NCBI GenBank assembly: GCA_016763495.1
Contig: JAESTR010000163.1
Coordinates: 1 to 10,870 of the forward strand
Length of the DNA: 10,870 bases
DNA from: Kordiimonadaceae bacterium
Lineage (GTDB): Bacteria > Pseudomonadota > Alphaproteobacteria > Sphingomonadales > Kordiimonadaceae
Reading direction: 5' to 3'
Position 1 is the first letter of the stretch, and each line of letters starts with the position of its first letter. Of the stretch, positions 1 to 6,494 are shown piece by piece. The translations under genes and the position numbers were made by a program. The notes beneath the pieces were generated by a model. That model was given only the letters and a program-made list of their open reading frames with translations. It had not been told where the DNA came from and did not search any database.

Positions 1-742
1 AAGTTACAGCATCTATTTCAAAGAAGGCTTTCAGGAATGTTTCCAGCGTGCCTTTCAGGTGGCCAAGGTGTGTGTCTTTGTCGATCACAAGGCCTTCTAC
101 CTGATGGAACATAGGCGTGTGGGTAGCATCACTATCACTGCGATATGTCCGGCCTGGCGCAATGATGCGGATAGGCGGCTCTTTTGACATCATCGTCCGA
201 ATTTGCACGGGGCTGGTGTGGGTGCGCAATACTTTGCGCTCGCCGTTTTCATCAGCTTTTAGGTAAAAAGTATCATGGTCCTGACGGGCAGGGTGCTCTT
301 CAGGGATATTCAGCGCCCCAAAATTGTGGAAGTCATCTTCAAGGTCAGGGCCTTCTGCAACATCAAATCCCATGCTGGCGAAAATCTCTGCGATTTCGTC
401 CATCACTTGGCTCACCGGGTGTACGCTGCCACTGGCATGTTCGGCCACTGGCAAGGTTACATCCAGCCGTTCGGCGCGCAGGCGAGCTTCAAGCTCAAAG
501 CCTTCAAGTGTATCTTTGCGGGCAGCGATCTCATTGGCTACATCGGTTTTGAGACCATTAAGAATTGGCCCCATCTCTTTGCGTTCGTCGGGGCTCATGC
601 CGCCAAGGCCCTTCATGAGCTGTGAAACACTGCCTTTTTTACCAAGCGTGGCAACACGAATTTCCTCAAGCGTCGCCAAATCAGCGGTTTCGCTGATCTT
701 GCCGGATATGTCCGTCCGCAAAGTTGAGATTTGTTCCTGCAT
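1..742 (-). CDS. pheS: Phenylalanyl-tRNA synthetase alpha subunit, 3' end cut by window edge
   Basis: Catalytic alpha subunit of the cytoplasmic (alpha-beta)2 class II synthetase that charges tRNA-Phe. The ATG at 740-742 opens 247 complete codons that run off the left edge, so roughly the last third is missing. Residues 1 to about 90 are the charged helical N-terminal arm that contacts tRNA. The catalytic domain follows, with HTSPVQIR and the class II motif 2 region [21 protein letters not shown], both very typical of bacterial PheS. The ribosome-binding site is weak (GGTG a few bases before ATG). The gene follows rplT on the same strand with 173 bp between them, and that gap holds an attenuator-like hairpin, so expression may come partly from read-through of the ribosomal-protein transcript. 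pheT would be expected beyond the window. The family call is secure. Confidence 0.97.
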   Translation of the reverse strand, partial: MQEQISTLRTDISGKISETADLATLEEIRVATLGKKGSVSQLMKGLGGMSPDERKEMGPILNGLKTDVANEIAARKDTLEGFELEARLRAERLDVTLPVAEHASGSVHPVSQVMDEIAEIFASMGFDVAEGPDLEDDFHNFGALNIPEEHPARQDHDTFYLKADENGERKVLRTHTSPVQIRTMMSKEPPIRIIAPGRTYRSDSDATHTPMFHQVEGLVIDKDTHLGHLKGTLETFLKAFFEIDAVT

Positions 743-764
743 AATTACACCGTTTACCCACTTA

Positions 765-836
765 TCAAATAAATTTTAGGGCCAAAAATTTGCCCAAAAG
801 ATCTGTAATAAACAATAGAAAGGGGACCTTGCACAT
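765..836 (-). other. Possible Phe-containing leader mini-ORF before pheS (speculative)
   Basis: A 23-codon ORF starts with an ATG inside the loop of the 820-850 hairpin and ends with TGA 22 bases before the pheS start. An AGGGGG run sits 7 bases upstream of the ATG. Four of the 23 codons are Phe (residues 6, 9, 17 and 22), and Leu is also frequent. In E. coli a Phe-rich leader peptide controls pheST by attenuation, but there the peptide lies before the terminator, whereas this ORF begins inside it. The DNA is AT-rich, which favours Phe, Leu and Lys codons by chance. Treat it as a candidate only. Confidence 0.15.
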
Positions 837-850
837 GGCAAGGCCCCCTT
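807..850 (-). terminator. Terminator or attenuator hairpin between rplT and pheS
   Basis: Arms 820-832 and 838-850 form a 13-bp stem with a 5-base loop. The single imperfect pair (826/844) is an A-C mismatch in plus-strand RNA but a tolerated U-G wobble in minus-strand RNA, which indicates that the minus strand is the functional one. In that direction the stem is followed by a U-rich but interrupted tract (807-819). This suits a leaky terminator that lowers pheS transcription relative to rpmI-rplT. Confidence 0.6.
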
Positions 851-879
851 CTTATTACGTCTTTTTGAGGTTTAGTACA

Positions 880-896
880 GGCGTGTTTTTCACGCC
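880..896 (-). other. Small perfect hairpin just after rplT
   Basis: GGCGTG and CACGCC (880-885 and 891-896) form a 6-bp stem around a five-base homopolymer loop (TTTTT on the plus strand, AAAAA in minus-strand RNA), 20 bases beyond the rplT stop. No U-tract follows in the minus direction, so it is not a terminator by itself. It could protect the 3' end of the rplT message. Confidence 0.35.
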
Positions 897-915
897 CTTA
901 CACTAAAGCTCTGCG

Positions 916-1275
916 TTACTTAGGAAGAGCGGCCTTAGCCTGTTCTACCAAAGAAGCAAACGCTGCTTGTTCGTGGATTGCAAGGTCGCTCAAGACTTTA
1001 CGGTCAAGCTCGATACCAGCGAGCTTCAAACCGTGCATGAACTGGCCGTACTGAAGACCGAGTGCGCGTGTACCAGCATTGATCCGCTGAATCCAAAGGG
1101 CGCGGAAAGTGCGCTTCTTGGCTTTACGGTCCCGGTATGCGTACTGGCCAGCTTTTTCAACAGCCTGACGAGCAACTTTAATTGTATTCTTACGACGACC
1201 CCGGTAGCCTTTAGCTTCCTCGAGGACTTTCTTGTGACGAGCGTGCGATACTACACCGCGTTTAACACGTGCCAT
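916..1275 (-). CDS. rplT: 50S ribosomal protein L20
   Basis: 119 residues, the normal length for L20, an early assembly protein that binds 23S rRNA. The N-terminal half is a very basic extension ([16 protein letters not shown], then [16 protein letters not shown]) that threads into the rRNA. The C-terminal globular part contains [14 protein letters not shown] and ends in a short helical tail. The ATG at 1273-1275 is preceded by a good Shine-Dalgarno (AAGGAG). It lies 37 bases after the rpmI stop in the same direction, so the two are surely cotranscribed. In other bacteria L20 represses translation of this operon by binding its leader. Here no infC precedes rpmI, so such control could only act on the short leader or the rpmI-rplT gap. 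Confidence 0.98.
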   Translation of the reverse strand: MARVKRGVVSHARHKKVLEEAKGYRGRRKNTIKVARQAVEKAGQYAYRDRKAKKRTFRALWIQRINAGTRALGLQYGQFMHGLKLAGIELDRKVLSDLAIHEQAAFASLVEQAKAALPK

Positions 1276-1312
1276 TGGTAATTCTCCTTAACCTTAAAAA
1301 ATCCGAGGGGCC

Positions 1313-1510
1313 TTAGCCGTACGGCATAAACTTTTTAACAATACGCGCATCACAATCGTTGAGGATTGTAGTCCCACGTAGGTTACGGATTTGCTTGTTG
1401 GTACGTTTGATCATGCCGTGCTGTTTACCAGCTTGGCTTGCGATCACTTTACCAGTGGCGCTCAGTTTGAAACGTTTTTTAACGCTCGATTTTGTCTTCA
1501 TTTTGGGCAT
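1313..1510 (-). CDS. rpmI: 50S ribosomal protein L35
   Basis: 65 residues, the standard length for L35, a small basic protein of the large subunit. The sequence opens [15 protein letters not shown] and has the family pattern TGKV followed by a Lys/Arg-rich centre. An in-frame extension upstream to 1627 is open but does not resemble L35 and overlaps the likely promoter. The chosen ATG at 1508-1510 has a GAGAGGA ribosome-binding site at good distance. rplT follows after 37 bases. In many bacteria infC sits immediately upstream. Here the upstream neighbour is pyrF, with a 330-base gap or more. Confidence 0.97.
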   Translation of the reverse strand: MPKMKTKSSVKKRFKLSATGKVIASQAGKQHGMIKRTNKQIRNLRGTTILNDCDARIVKKFMPYG

Positions 1511-1840
1511 TTTATGTCCTCTCATGACTAGAAAGAAGATCTTGTTTGAACAGCCACGGCAGCCCATTAACTCAGCCGGGCGGTTCGATGAAGCGCGGTA
1601 TATAGCGCCCTGTGCCCTGCTTTGCAAGCTGAATCCCCCCAGAGAAGGATTAAGAAAAGGATGAAGCGCCTAAATTTATAGGATGCGGGCACAAACCCTA
1701 TGGTTTTGGCAATATTCAGTAGCCTATCGTGAGTGCCTGCACTCAAGGCTACAATAGCCTATATGGCTGCTGGTGGCGGGTTACTGGGTAGGGCGGTAAT
1801 GATTCTATGCTCGTTGATGGAAGACTCGGCCGTATTTGGT
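1511..1840. other. Intergenic region between pyrF and rpmI
   Basis: No credible gene. Besides the promoter at 1599-1627 it holds an imperfect hairpin at 1720-1751: outer arms TAGCC/GGCTA and inner arms GAGTGC/GCACTC around CT. TAGCCTAT occurs twice as a direct repeat (1720-1727 and 1755-1762). A G-rich segment at 1778-1796 resembles the arm of the large inverted repeat inside pyrF. Confidence 0.5.
1599..1627 (-). promoter_or_regulatory. Likely sigma70-type promoter for rpmI-rplT(-pheS)
   Basis: On the minus strand TTGCAA (1622-1627) and TATATA (1599-1604) are separated by 17 bases, each matching four of six consensus positions. The predicted transcript would begin near 1592 and give a leader of about 80 bases before rpmI, which agrees with the absence of infC upstream. 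Confidence 0.45.
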
Positions 1841-2698
1841 TTAGAGCGTATCCGGTTTACTATGTATCACCAGCCCACTCCCCCTACCCAACCACCCGCT
1901 AGGATACACTGTGGGGTGGTTGGGTAGGGGGAGTGGGTGGATATGTAACTTAAACCTGAAAAGCCTTAGTCCATCATTGATATAACCGTTGATGCTGGCG
2001 GCAATGGCATCTGCGGCAGCGCGTGGGTTGCTTGCCTGTGTGATGGGCCGCCCAATGACAAGAATGTCTGCGCCGGCTGATACAGCATCATGTGGGGTCA
2101 TGACGCGCTTTTGGTCCCCAACTGCACTCCCTGCCGGGCGGATGCCGGGCACAACAAGTTTAAAGTCAGGGTTGGTTGCCGTACGGGCTAGGCTGATCTC
2201 CTTGGGGCTGCATACCATGCCGTCAAGCCCACTTTGTGCCGCCAGGGCAGCTAGGCGCGCCACTTGGGCTGTAAGGGGGTCCTGCACACCTATGGCACTC
2301 AGGTCAGCATCATCCATGCTTGTTAGAATAGTGACGCCTGTAACCCATGGTTTGGCAGTGCCGTGTTTTGCGGCTTCTTCGGCGGCTGTCTCCGCTGCGC
2401 GGCGCATCATCTCAGGCCCGCCTTGCGTATGGATAGTTATAATCTTGGGTCCTAAGGGGGCCACTGCACGGATGGCACCTGCAACAGTGTTGGGGATGTC
2501 GTGAAACTTAAGGTCCAAAAATATGGGCATGTTTGTTTCGGCGACAGCTTTAAAGCCATCAGCACCATTCGCGCAGAAAAACTCCAGTCCCAGTTTCACA
2601 CCGCCGACCACGCCGTTCAGGGTTGTTGCCAAGGCAACAGCGTCTTGCGTGCATGTTGTGTCGAGGGCGCAGAATATACGGTCACTGGCGAGTAGCAT
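1841..2698 (-). CDS. pyrF: Orotidine 5'-phosphate decarboxylase with unusual C-terminal tail
   Basis: Last step of UMP synthesis: decarboxylates OMP to UMP in the cytosol. A single TIM-barrel domain covers residues 1 to about 243. It has the ALD motif at 11-13, Lys35, the family signature DLKFHDIPNT at 62-71 with its catalytic Asp-Lys-Asp set, GIRP at 185-188 and GRPI at 216-219 in the phosphate site. Family members are usually about 230-245 residues, and this one reads on to 285. The extra tail, rich in Pro, Gly, His and Leu, is encoded by the large inverted repeat at 1874-1937 and flanking DNA, and looks unlike normal PyrF sequence. The ATG at 2696-2698 has an AGGGGA site upstream. The gene follows lapA by 57 bases, probably in one transcript. 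The function is secure, but the true C-terminus is uncertain. Confidence 0.95.
   Translation of the reverse strand: MLLASDRIFCALDTTCTQDAVALATTLNGVVGGVKLGLEFFCANGADGFKAVAETNMPIFLDLKFHDIPNTVAGAIRAVAPLGPKIITIHTQGGPEMMRRAAETAAEEAAKHGTAKPWVTGVTILTSMDDADLSAIGVQDPLTAQVARLAALAAQSGLDGMVCSPKEISLARTATNPDFKLVVPGIRPAGSAVGDQKRVMTPHDAVSAGADILVIGRPITQASNPRAAADAIAASINGYINDGLRLFRFKLHIHPLPLPNHPTVYPSGWLGRGSGLVIHSKPDTL
1874..1937. repeat. Perfect 24-bp inverted repeat with G-quadruplex-type arms
   Basis: Arms 1874-1897 and 1914-1937 are exact reverse complements around a 16-base loop (1898-1913). The pairing extends three more bases (1870-1872 with 1938-1940) across a bulged G. The right arm on the plus strand and the left arm on the minus strand both contain four G-runs of at least three with loops of 5, 2 and 3 bases, fitting the usual G3+N1-7 quadruplex pattern. 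No T-run follows in either direction, so it is not a classical intrinsic terminator. It lies within the 3' end of the pyrF reading frame. Confidence 0.9.
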
Positions 2699-2755
2699 GG
2701 CGAGAAATCCCCTATGGCGTGGAACAGCGATGATGCAGGAAGGGTTTAGCCCTGT

Positions 2756-3127
2756 TTAGCTGTCATTTGCAAGCGCGGTACTAGGCTTAATATCGCTTGC
2801 GGTGTTATGGGCTTTGGTGGCGCGGCCTTGATAGGCGTCTTCAGCCAAAGCTGTCATCTGCTTATCCAGATAATTAGCGCGGCGTTCAGCTTTTCTGCGC
2901 TGGGTGAACCCTTGCAGTCTGATCCAGCCTGTAACCGTTGCAGCAATGATCAACCCAATAAAAATACCCGCGAACAGAAGAGCCCAGAGAGGAAGGAAAA
3001 GGGAAAAGGGAAGTGGGGATAATGAAATTTCTGTGATTGTGCGGTTGTTTACAGCAAAAACAACCAAGGCAACCCCTATGGAAATCCACAAAAGGCGTCG
3101 AATCAGGATGGCAAGGGGGCGTACCAT
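2756..3127 (-). CDS. lapA: LapA/DUF1049-family inner-membrane protein
   Basis: 123 residues. Two predicted membrane helices (about 11-27 and 43-67) flank a short loop with the VNN motif usual for DUF1049/LapA proteins. A basic cytoplasmic segment follows (RRKAERR, about 77-83), then a helical, polar C-terminus. In E. coli LapA works with LapB in controlling lipopolysaccharide synthesis through LpxC turnover, but no lapB is in this window and the transfer of function is by family only. The ATG at 3125-3127 lies 30 bases after the ihfB stop, and pyrF follows by 57 bases, so ihfB-lapA-pyrF is probably an operon. The ribosome-binding site is weak (AGAAAG). A LapA-like gene next to ihfB is common in Alphaproteobacteria. 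Confidence 0.85.
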   Translation of the reverse strand: MVRPLAILIRRLLWISIGVALVVFAVNNRTITEISLSPLPFSLFLPLWALLFAGIFIGLIIAATVTGWIRLQGFTQRRKAERRANYLDKQMTALAEDAYQGRATKAHNTASDIKPSTALANDS

Positions 3128-3157
3128 GAATCACTTTCTAGGTCGTAGAGTGGGGCG

Positions 3158-3436
3158 TTATTTGTTTAGGCGCTCGCGCAGGTCTTTACCTGTTTTGAAA
3201 TAAGGCACGCGCTTTTCTGCGACATCAACCTTTTCACCGGTACGGGGATTTCGCCCAATACGGGAGGGCCGTTCTTTCACTGAAAAAGCCCCAAAACCCC
3301 TTAATTCAACGCGGTCTCCGCGTGATAGGGCATCAGTAATTTCGTCAAAAATCTTTGAAACAATGCGCTCAACATCCCGGTAATATAAATGGGGATTGGC
3401 TTCCGCAATTTTGGTAATCAACTCTGATTTGATCAT
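3158..3436 (-). CDS. ihfB: Integration host factor beta subunit
   Basis: 92 residues, the usual size of IHF-beta. As a heterodimer with IHF-alpha it bends DNA at specific sites in the nucleoid, affecting transcription, replication and recombination. It shows the HU/IHF fold: N-terminal helices ([17 protein letters not shown]), the [10 protein letters not shown] strand, and the DNA-inserting beta arm with GRNPRTGE around residues 61-68, whose proline intercalates into DNA. The C-terminal [14 protein letters not shown] is typical. The frame is open upstream to 3457, but I chose ATG 3434-3436 because a strong GGGGAGG lies six bases before it and the protein then begins exactly like the family. 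It is the first gene of the probable ihfB-lapA-pyrF transcript. Confidence 0.97.
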   Translation of the reverse strand: MIKSELITKIAEANPHLYYRDVERIVSKIFDEITDALSRGDRVELRGFGAFSVKERPSRIGRNPRTGEKVDVAEKRVPYFKTGKDLRERLNK

Positions 3437-3606
3437 TTGCATCCTCCCCGTAAGCATCTAATAGCTGCTACTGGATTCTGGTTTGCCCACTGTAATTGCT
3501 GCTAAGCCTGCCATTAGATTGGGCTTTCGTCAAGATAAGCCGTTAAAGGAAAAGGATTTTTATCTTTTTTCTCTTAAGGGTTTAGTTAGATTTGGTGCCC
3601 TTTGGG

Positions 3607-3635
3607 TTTTTAGGGCTGATTCTGAATTTGGTCAA
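3607..3635 (-). promoter_or_regulatory. Candidate promoter for ihfB-lapA-pyrF
   Basis: Minus-strand TTGACC (3630-3635; five of six matches to the -35 consensus) and TAAAAA (3607-3612; four of six) with a 17-base spacer. It lies just past the rpsA terminator and leaves a leader of about 165 bases before ihfB. The leader contains a purine-rich stretch near 3545-3575 and no other clear structure. Confidence 0.4.
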
Positions 3636-3675
3636 AGGCCCTCCTACTCTTGGTTTTTTGCTGCTGGCGCGCAGT

Positions 3676-3711
3676 AAAAGAAAAGGCCGCCCCCTGTTGG
3701 GGGCAGCCTTT
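3676..3711 (-). terminator. Rho-independent terminator of rpsA
   Basis: Minus-strand RNA forms a 13-bp GC-rich stem (arms 3699-3711 and 3682-3694, one U-G wobble) with a 4-base loop, followed by a UCUUUU tract (3676-3681). It begins 24 bases after the rpsA stop, which separates rpsA from ihfB transcription. Confidence 0.9.
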
Positions 3712-3734
3712 AACTCAGTATTTTTTAGAGTGAC

Positions 3735-5435
3735 TTATTCGTCGTCTTTGGCTTTGTTAAGCGCAGCACCGAGAATGTCACCGAGGCTTGCGCCTGAGTC
3801 TGTAGAACCATACTGCTCAACAGCTTGCTTTTCATCAGAGATTTCCAGTGCTTTAATAGACAAATTAACCTTACGGCTGGATTTGTCTACACCAGTAACC
3901 ATTGCGTCTAGTTTGTCACCAACAGAGAAACGCTCAGGGCGTTGATCTGCACGGTCACGTGCAAGGTCATTACGACGGATGAATGAAGTCATGCCAGTTT
4001 CGCCAACTTCAACTTCAACACCGTTTTCGTTAACCACTTTAACAACACAGGTCACTTGCTCGCCGCGTTTCTTAGTAGAAACACCAGCGAATGGGTCACC
4101 GCTTAGTTGTTTGATGCCAAGGCTGATGCGCTCTTTCTTCATGTCTACATCAAGAACGACAGCTTTAACTGTGTCGCCCTTTTTATAGTCAGCGATAGCT
4201 TCATCGCCAGCACGTTCCCAATTAAGGTCAGAAAGGTGAACCATGCCGTCAACGTCGCCGTCTAGACCAATGAAGAGACCGAATTCAGTGATGTTTTTAA
4301 CGTCACCTTCAATTTCGGTGCCTGCTGGGAATTTCTCAGCAAACGCTTCCCAAGGGTTATCGCCACACTGTTTGAGGCCAAGAGAAATACGACGTTTGGA
4401 CTGGTCTACTTCCAGAACCATCACGTTCACTTCTTGGCTAGTGGAAACGATTTTACCTGGGTGGATGTTTTTCTTAACCCAGCTCATTTCACTAACGTGT
4501 ACAAGGCCTTCTACGCCAGCTTCCAGCTCAACAAACGCACCGTAATCAGTGATGTTTGTAACAACGCCAGTAAGCTTCGTGCCAACCACATACTTCGCTT
4601 CGATACCCGTCCATGGGTCGTCAGCAAGCTGTTTCATGCCAAGGCTAATACGCTGTGTTTCAGGGTTGATACGAACAACCTGTACTTTAACCGTTTCACC
4701 GATTGAAAGTACTTCACTTGGATGGTTCACACGGCGCCATGACATGTCAGTCACGTGCAACAGGCCGTCGATACCGCCAAGGTCAACAAAGGCACCATAG
4801 TCAGTGATGTTCTTCACAACACCGTCAATAGCGTCACCTTCTTTAAGCTTGCTAAGAAGCTCAGCGCGCTGCTCTTGACGATCTTCTTCTAAGATAGAAC
4901 GACGAGAAACAACGATGTTACCGCGACGACGATCCATTTTCAGGATCATGAACGGCTGCTCGATGTTCATCAGGGGTGTAACGTCGCGGATTGGGCGGAT
5001 ATCAACCTGTGAACCAGGAAGGAACGCCACTGCGCCATTAAGATCAACTGTGAAACCACCTTTTACACGGCCAAAGATAACACCGTTTACACGGGCATCG
5101 CCTTCAAACGCTTTCTCTAAGTCAGTCCAAGCTTCTTCGCGGCGAGCTTTGTCACGTGAAAGTATTGCTTCACCCAGCGCATTTTCAACGCGGTCAACAT
5201 ATACTTCAACTTCATCACCAACTTTAAGTTCAGATGGTTGGCCCGGCATCGCGAATTCTTTTAGAGGAACGCGGCCTTCGGCTTTAAGCCCGATGTCCAC
5301 GATCGCGAAATCATTTTCAATAGAAACAACAGTACCTTTTACGACACTGCCTTCAAATCCGCCATCACCAGGCATGGATTCGTTCAGTAGCGCTTCAAAA
5401 TCAGAAGTGCTTGGCATGGTTGCCAGTTCAGACAT
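3735..5435 (-). CDS. rpsA: 30S ribosomal protein S1
   Basis: 566 residues, within the normal size range of proteobacterial S1, which captures mRNA on the small subunit and unfolds structured leaders. Six S1/OB-fold repeats are visible at about 29-95, 113-180, 201-269, 286-356, 373-443 and 457-529. Repeats 3 to 5 are the best conserved, each with a NIT(D/E)(Y/F)G(A/L)F core and a nearby SW or NW. Repeat 6 is more divergent (VVKVVNENGVEVEV). The first two bind the ribosome in E. coli, and the later ones bind RNA. The acidic tail ends KAKDDE. The ATG at 5433-5435 has AGGAAG five bases upstream. cmk precedes it on the same strand with a 209-base gap that contains a symmetric hairpin, perhaps a site of the autogenous control known for S1 in E. 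coli. Confidence 0.98.
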   Translation of the reverse strand: MSELATMPSTSDFEALLNESMPGDGGFEGSVVKGTVVSIENDFAIVDIGLKAEGRVPLKEFAMPGQPSELKVGDEVEVYVDRVENALGEAILSRDKARREEAWTDLEKAFEGDARVNGVIFGRVKGGFTVDLNGAVAFLPGSQVDIRPIRDVTPLMNIEQPFMILKMDRRRGNIVVSRRSILEEDRQEQRAELLSKLKEGDAIDGVVKNITDYGAFVDLGGIDGLLHVTDMSWRRVNHPSEVLSIGETVKVQVVRINPETQRISLGMKQLADDPWTGIEAKYVVGTKLTGVVTNITDYGAFVELEAGVEGLVHVSEMSWVKKNIHPGKIVSTSQEVNVMVLEVDQSKRRISLGLKQCGDNPWEAFAEKFPAGTEIEGDVKNITEFGLFIGLDGDVDGMVHLSDLNWERAGDEAIADYKKGDTVKAVVLDVDMKKERISLGIKQLSGDPFAGVSTKKRGEQVTCVVKVVNENGVEVEVGETGMTSFIRRNDLARDRADQRPERFSVGDKLDAMVTGVDKSSRKVNLSIKALEISDEKQAVEQYGSTDSGASLGDILGAALNKAKDDE

Positions 5436-5492
5436 TAAGTCTTCCTTTCGGTTCGATTATTTTTGTGCCAGCCGGTTGGCTCCGACGGTCTT

Positions 5493-5548
5493 CTTTCAAA
5501 CCTTCTTTAACCTCGGGACCATCCCTATGGTTTTCTTTGGTTTGAAAG
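5493..5548 (-). promoter_or_regulatory. Structured leader element upstream of rpsA
   Basis: CTTTCAAACC (5493-5502) and its exact reverse complement (5539-5548) enclose 36 bases with a further nested stem: AACC/GGTT, then GGGA/TCCC around a three-base loop. In the minus-strand RNA the two stems are separated by a symmetrical internal loop of AAAGAA on each side. The element ends about 58 bases before the rpsA start. I infer a regulatory leader, possibly bound by S1 itself, but the sequence alone does not prove it. Confidence 0.45.
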
Positions 5549-5644
5549 CCTCTAACACCAGCAAAAATAATCCCCTTAAACACCTAATAAGCGTTTAGAG
5601 AATTGCCTCGATAGTATCTTCGGTTATTGGGGTGGTTTAGTCTG

Positions 5645-6280
5645 TTATGGCTTCGCCGCCTCAACATACTCAACTGCCCTTAAAAACACGGCGTCTATAT
5701 CTAATTCTGTCGTATCTAGCAAGAGCGCATCTTCTGCAGGCTTTAAAGGGGCTTCTGTGCGGTTCATATCACGTTCGTCCCGCGCTTTCACATCGGCTAA
5801 TATTGCTTCAAAATCGGCTTTGTCACCACGGGCTACAATTTCATCAGTGCGGCGACGGGCGCGTTCTTCTGCACTGGCGGTAATGAAAAGTTTTCTGTCT
5901 GCATGAGGGCACACGACAGTGCCGATATCGCGGCCATCAAGTACAGATCCGGCCTTGCCGTTAGGGGGGTATTTTGAGAATTTAACCTGAAAGTTCAATA
6001 AGTTACGGCGAACGCCGGGCATCGACGCCACTTTGGAGGCAGCGACCCCGGTTGCCTCTGCACGCAAGGCTGGGTCAGTTAATAGGTTCTGATCTAGCGC
6101 AAGGGAGGCGGCTTCTGCAGCAGCTTCGTTTGATGCGTCTTTGCCTGCATTTAACAAAGCTAGCCCTACGGCCCGGTACAGCGCACCCGTATCCAAATAG
6201 GCGTAGTCAAATTTATCTGCCAGCCGACGGGCCAGAGTGCCTTTGCCAGCTGCGGCTGGTCCATCAATTGCAATAATCAC
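5645..6280 (-). CDS. cmk: Cytidylate kinase
   Basis: 211 residues, close to the usual 210-230. Phosphorylates CMP and dCMP with ATP in the cytosol. The P-loop GPAAAGKGT is at residues 7-15, and [11 protein letters not shown] at 29-39 belongs to the nucleoside-monophosphate site. [10 protein letters not shown] (114-123) is a strong family signature. The lid and NMP-binding insert contain RARRR and the RDERDMNR segment (167-174). The start is GTG at 6278-6280, supported by AGAGGTG seven bases upstream and by the protein beginning immediately with [14 protein letters not shown]. rpsA lies downstream in the same direction, the standard cmk-rpsA pairing. aroA, often the upstream partner, is 2.8 kb away beyond the plus-strand insertion. 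Confidence 0.97.
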   Translation of the reverse strand: MIIAIDGPAAAGKGTLARRLADKFDYAYLDTGALYRAVGLALLNAGKDASNEAAAEAASLALDQNLLTDPALRAEATGVAASKVASMPGVRRNLLNFQVKFSKYPPNGKAGSVLDGRDIGTVVCPHADRKLFITASAEERARRRTDEIVARGDKADFEAILADVKARDERDMNRTEAPLKPAEDALLLDTTELDIDAVFLRAVEYVEAAKP

Positions 6281-6434
6281 TGCGAATCACCTCTTAAACT
6301 CATACCACGACTTATAAAAGCTTATGCTCAAACCTCCAGTTTATTCGTCAGGCAGTGGATGCCAATGGTTTAATAAAAATCCATATTTCGAACAGACACT
6401 ATCAAATGCTTGTGAAAGCAACTGAAGATTTTCC

Positions 6435-6463
6435 TTGTCAATTCATGAAACCATATGTACCCT
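6435..6463 (+). promoter_or_regulatory. Candidate promoter of the gntR operon
   Basis: TTGTCA (6435-6440; five of six) and TACCCT (6458-6463; three of six) with a 17-base spacer. The -10 box overlaps the left arm of the inverted repeat at 6452-6483, so binding of a repressor there would block polymerase. The -10 match is poor. Confidence 0.35.
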
Positions 6464-6483
6464 TAGTACAAGTGGTACATATG
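6452..6483 (+). promoter_or_regulatory. Operator-like perfect inverted repeat before gntR
   Basis: CATATGTACC (6452-6461) and GGTACATATG (6474-6483) are perfect reverse complements with a 12-base spacer. GTAC occurs three times at exactly 9-base steps (6457, 6466 and 6475). The right arm touches the GAGG ribosome-binding site and ends 11 bases before the ATG of the repressor gene. The form (inverted repeat with a wide spacer and ATGTACC/GGTACAT ends) is consistent with autoregulation by a YtrA-subfamily GntR protein. Confidence 0.65.
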
Positions 6484-6494
6484 AGGCACCAAAG

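Noticed and set aside
1511..1627. Upstream in-frame extension of rpmI
   Set aside because: The extra residues do not resemble L35, the extension covers the promoter-like boxes, and a good ribosome-binding site precedes the ATG at 1508-1510.
1874..1937. Large palindrome as intrinsic terminator of pyrF
   Set aside because: No T-run follows the stem on either strand, and the pyrF frame is open through it.
3483..3677. Plus-strand ORF in the ihfB leader
   Set aside because: No ribosome-binding site or recognisable protein; it lies over the minus-strand ihfB promoter and leader.
5577..5597. Hairpin after cmk (TAAACAC/GCGTTTA) as cmk terminator
   Set aside because: Short stem with a wobble, and the nearest T-run is many bases away; cmk and rpsA are commonly cotranscribed.
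6435..6494. Longer GntR protein starting at 6435
   Set aside because: It would begin with a TTG inside the promoter and translate the operator; the ATG at 6495 has a GAGG site and starts at the family's usual position.
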